Shown here piece after piece: positions 63,056 through 64,000 of a stretch of DNA of 64,000 nucleotides. The position numbers and the translations under genes are program-made. The DNA comes from Lachnoclostridium sp. (GTDB lineage Bacteria > Bacillota > Clostridia > Lachnospirales > Lachnospiraceae): the NCBI GenBank assembly GCA_023664665.1, contig JAMPEY010000002.1, positions 89,468 to 153,467 of the forward strand. Reading direction: 5' to 3'. How positions within the stretch are numbered: position 1 is the stretch's first letter; each line of letters opens with the position of its first letter. Under the pieces are notes generated by a model, which had not been told where the DNA came from, ran no database searches, and saw only the letters and a list, made by a program, of their open reading frames with translations.

Positions 63056-64000
63056 ATGAGTTTACAGGTAGAAAAATTAGAGAACAATATGGCAAAACTG
63101 ACCATTGAAGTGCCGGCAGAGGAACTGGAAAAGGCTATTAATGTAGCTTATCAGAAGAACAAAAACAAAATCAGCATTCCCGGATTTCGCAAGGGCAAAG
63201 CTCCCCGCAAGATGATCGAGCAGATGTATGGCAGGGAAGTTTTTTATGAGGACGCGGCAAACGAATTGATTCCCGAGGCATATGAAAAGGCTTTGGACGA
63301 GTGCACTGAGGATATTGTATCCTCTCCCAAGATCAATGTGACCCAGATCGAATCGGGAAAGCCTTTTATCTTTACGGCGGAGGTTGCCTTAAAACCGGAA
63401 GTCACCCTTGGTAAATATAAGGGCATAAAAGTGGATAAGATGGATGTGAGCGTTACCGATGAAGATGTAGATGCAGAAATTGAGAAGGAAAGAGACCGCA
63501 ATGCGAGAATTATCTCCGTGGAAGACAGAGCCGTAAAGGATGGCGATATGACGGTAATAGATTTCGAGGGCTTTATGGACGACGAGGCTTTTGAAGGAGG
63601 AAAAGGAGAGGGATATCCTCTTACCATCGGCTCCAATGCCTTTATTCCCGGATTCGAGGCAGGATTAATCGGCGCGGAACTGGGGAAAGAGATAGATGTC
63701 AATGTAACCTTCCCGGAGGATTATCAGGAAAAGAGCCTTGCAGGAAAGGATGCGGTCTTTAAGTGTACCGTAAAAGAGATTAAGGAGAAGGAGCTTCCCG
63801 AATTGGATGACGAGTTTGCCGGGGAAGTGTCCGAGTTTGACACGCTTTCGGAGTATAAGGAAGATGTAAAGAAGAAATTGGAAGAAAAGAAGGCTGCCGA
63901 GGCGAGGGATGCCAAGGAGGAAGCCGTTATTGACGCCATTATTGAGGATGCCCAGATGGAGATTCCCGATGCCATGCTGGAAACCCAGCAGAGACAGATG
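63056..64000 (+). CDS. tig: trigger factor (3' end outside the window)
   Basis: Ribosome-bound chaperone with prolyl isomerase activity. 315 codons are visible of about 430. The ribosome-binding GFRKGKAPRKMIEQMYG motif lies near 43-59, the FKBP-type domain (DGDMTVIDFEGFMDDEAFEGG to GSNAFIPGFEAGLIG) near 160-205, and the helical C-terminal domain begins. GGAGGA gives a strong ribosome site. clpP and clpX often follow, beyond this window. Confidence 0.96.
   Translation, partial: MSLQVEKLENNMAKLTIEVPAEELEKAINVAYQKNKNKISIPGFRKGKAPRKMIEQMYGREVFYEDAANELIPEAYEKALDECTEDIVSSPKINVTQIESGKPFIFTAEVALKPEVTLGKYKGIKVDKMDVSVTDEDVDAEIEKERDRNARIISVEDRAVKDGDMTVIDFEGFMDDEAFEGGKGEGYPLTIGSNAFIPGFEAGLIGAELGKEIDVNVTFPEDYQEKSLAGKDAVFKCTVKEIKEKELPELDDEFAGEVSEFDTLSEYKEDVKKKLEEKKAAEARDAKEEAVIDAIIEDAQMEIPDAMLETQQRQM

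Overview
The window reads as chromosomal DNA from a spore-forming Lachnospiraceae-type member of the Clostridia. The support is the gene content: a pyrophosphate-type phosphofructokinase, SpoIIM, an alpha/beta small acid-soluble spore protein, a Spo0A-type DNA-binding domain, a Csp-like subtilase, and the Gram-positive orders rimO-pgsA-cinA-recA-recX-rny and pyrH-frr-uppS-cdsA-dxr-rseP. Base composition looks moderate and even. No phage, integrase, transposase, CRISPR array or rRNA was found.

Layout. 1-2.4 kb: DUF362 protein and PPi-phosphofructokinase. 2.45-3.2 kb: five tRNAs (Arg, His, Gln, Lys, Leu) with a 57-bp tandem duplication behind tRNA-Gln. 3.2-12.5 kb: Na+/Ca2+ exchanger, membrane diguanylate cyclase, MalQ, a TetR regulator facing a CmpB-like membrane protein, CYTH enzyme, DJ-1-like protein, GDP-fucose synthase, M18 aminopeptidase. 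12.6-20.2 kb: Csp-like S8 protease, two membrane proteins, DacF-type carboxypeptidase and a BvgS-like hybrid kinase. 20.2-26.6 kb: VWA lipoprotein, a C_GCAxxG-GGDEF-EAL fusion, a diguanylate cyclase and a TtcA-like thiolase. 26.6-33.6 kb: DUF4317 protein, a receiver-less Spo0A-like protein, glycogen synthase, a flippase and RqcH.

33.7-43 kb is a core block: yicC-remA-gmk-rpoZ-rimO-pgsA-cinA, then recA-recX behind a promoter with two LexA boxes, then rny. 43-47 kb: aminotransferase, NUDIX hydrolase (with a 51-bp tandem duplication at its 3' end), spoIIM, and DAHP synthase on the other strand. 47-50 kb is an accessory stretch of poorly recognised proteins with about 600 bp of non-coding DNA. 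50-59 kb: NodB deacetylase and bactofilin lead into pyrH-frr-uppS-cdsA-dxr-rseP, which is followed by a degenerate PP2C-like protein and a Ser/Thr kinase. 59-64 kb: transaldolase, SASP, a lipoprotein plus a one-piece permease-ATPase transporter, a TM1266-family protein, and the start of trigger factor.

Themes: three cyclic-di-GMP proteins (two GGDEF, one EAL with a cysteine-rich N-terminus), sporulation and germination parts, envelope-building genes, and several small duplications with a common geometry at gene ends. Strongest leads: the C_GCAxxG-EAL fusion with a 52-bp palindrome over its promoter, the Spo0A effector domain without a receiver, the fused transporter that ends at its switch histidine beside TM1266, the PP2C-like/kinase pair, and the matching gene-end duplications. 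Domain assignments come from reading motifs, not from database searches.
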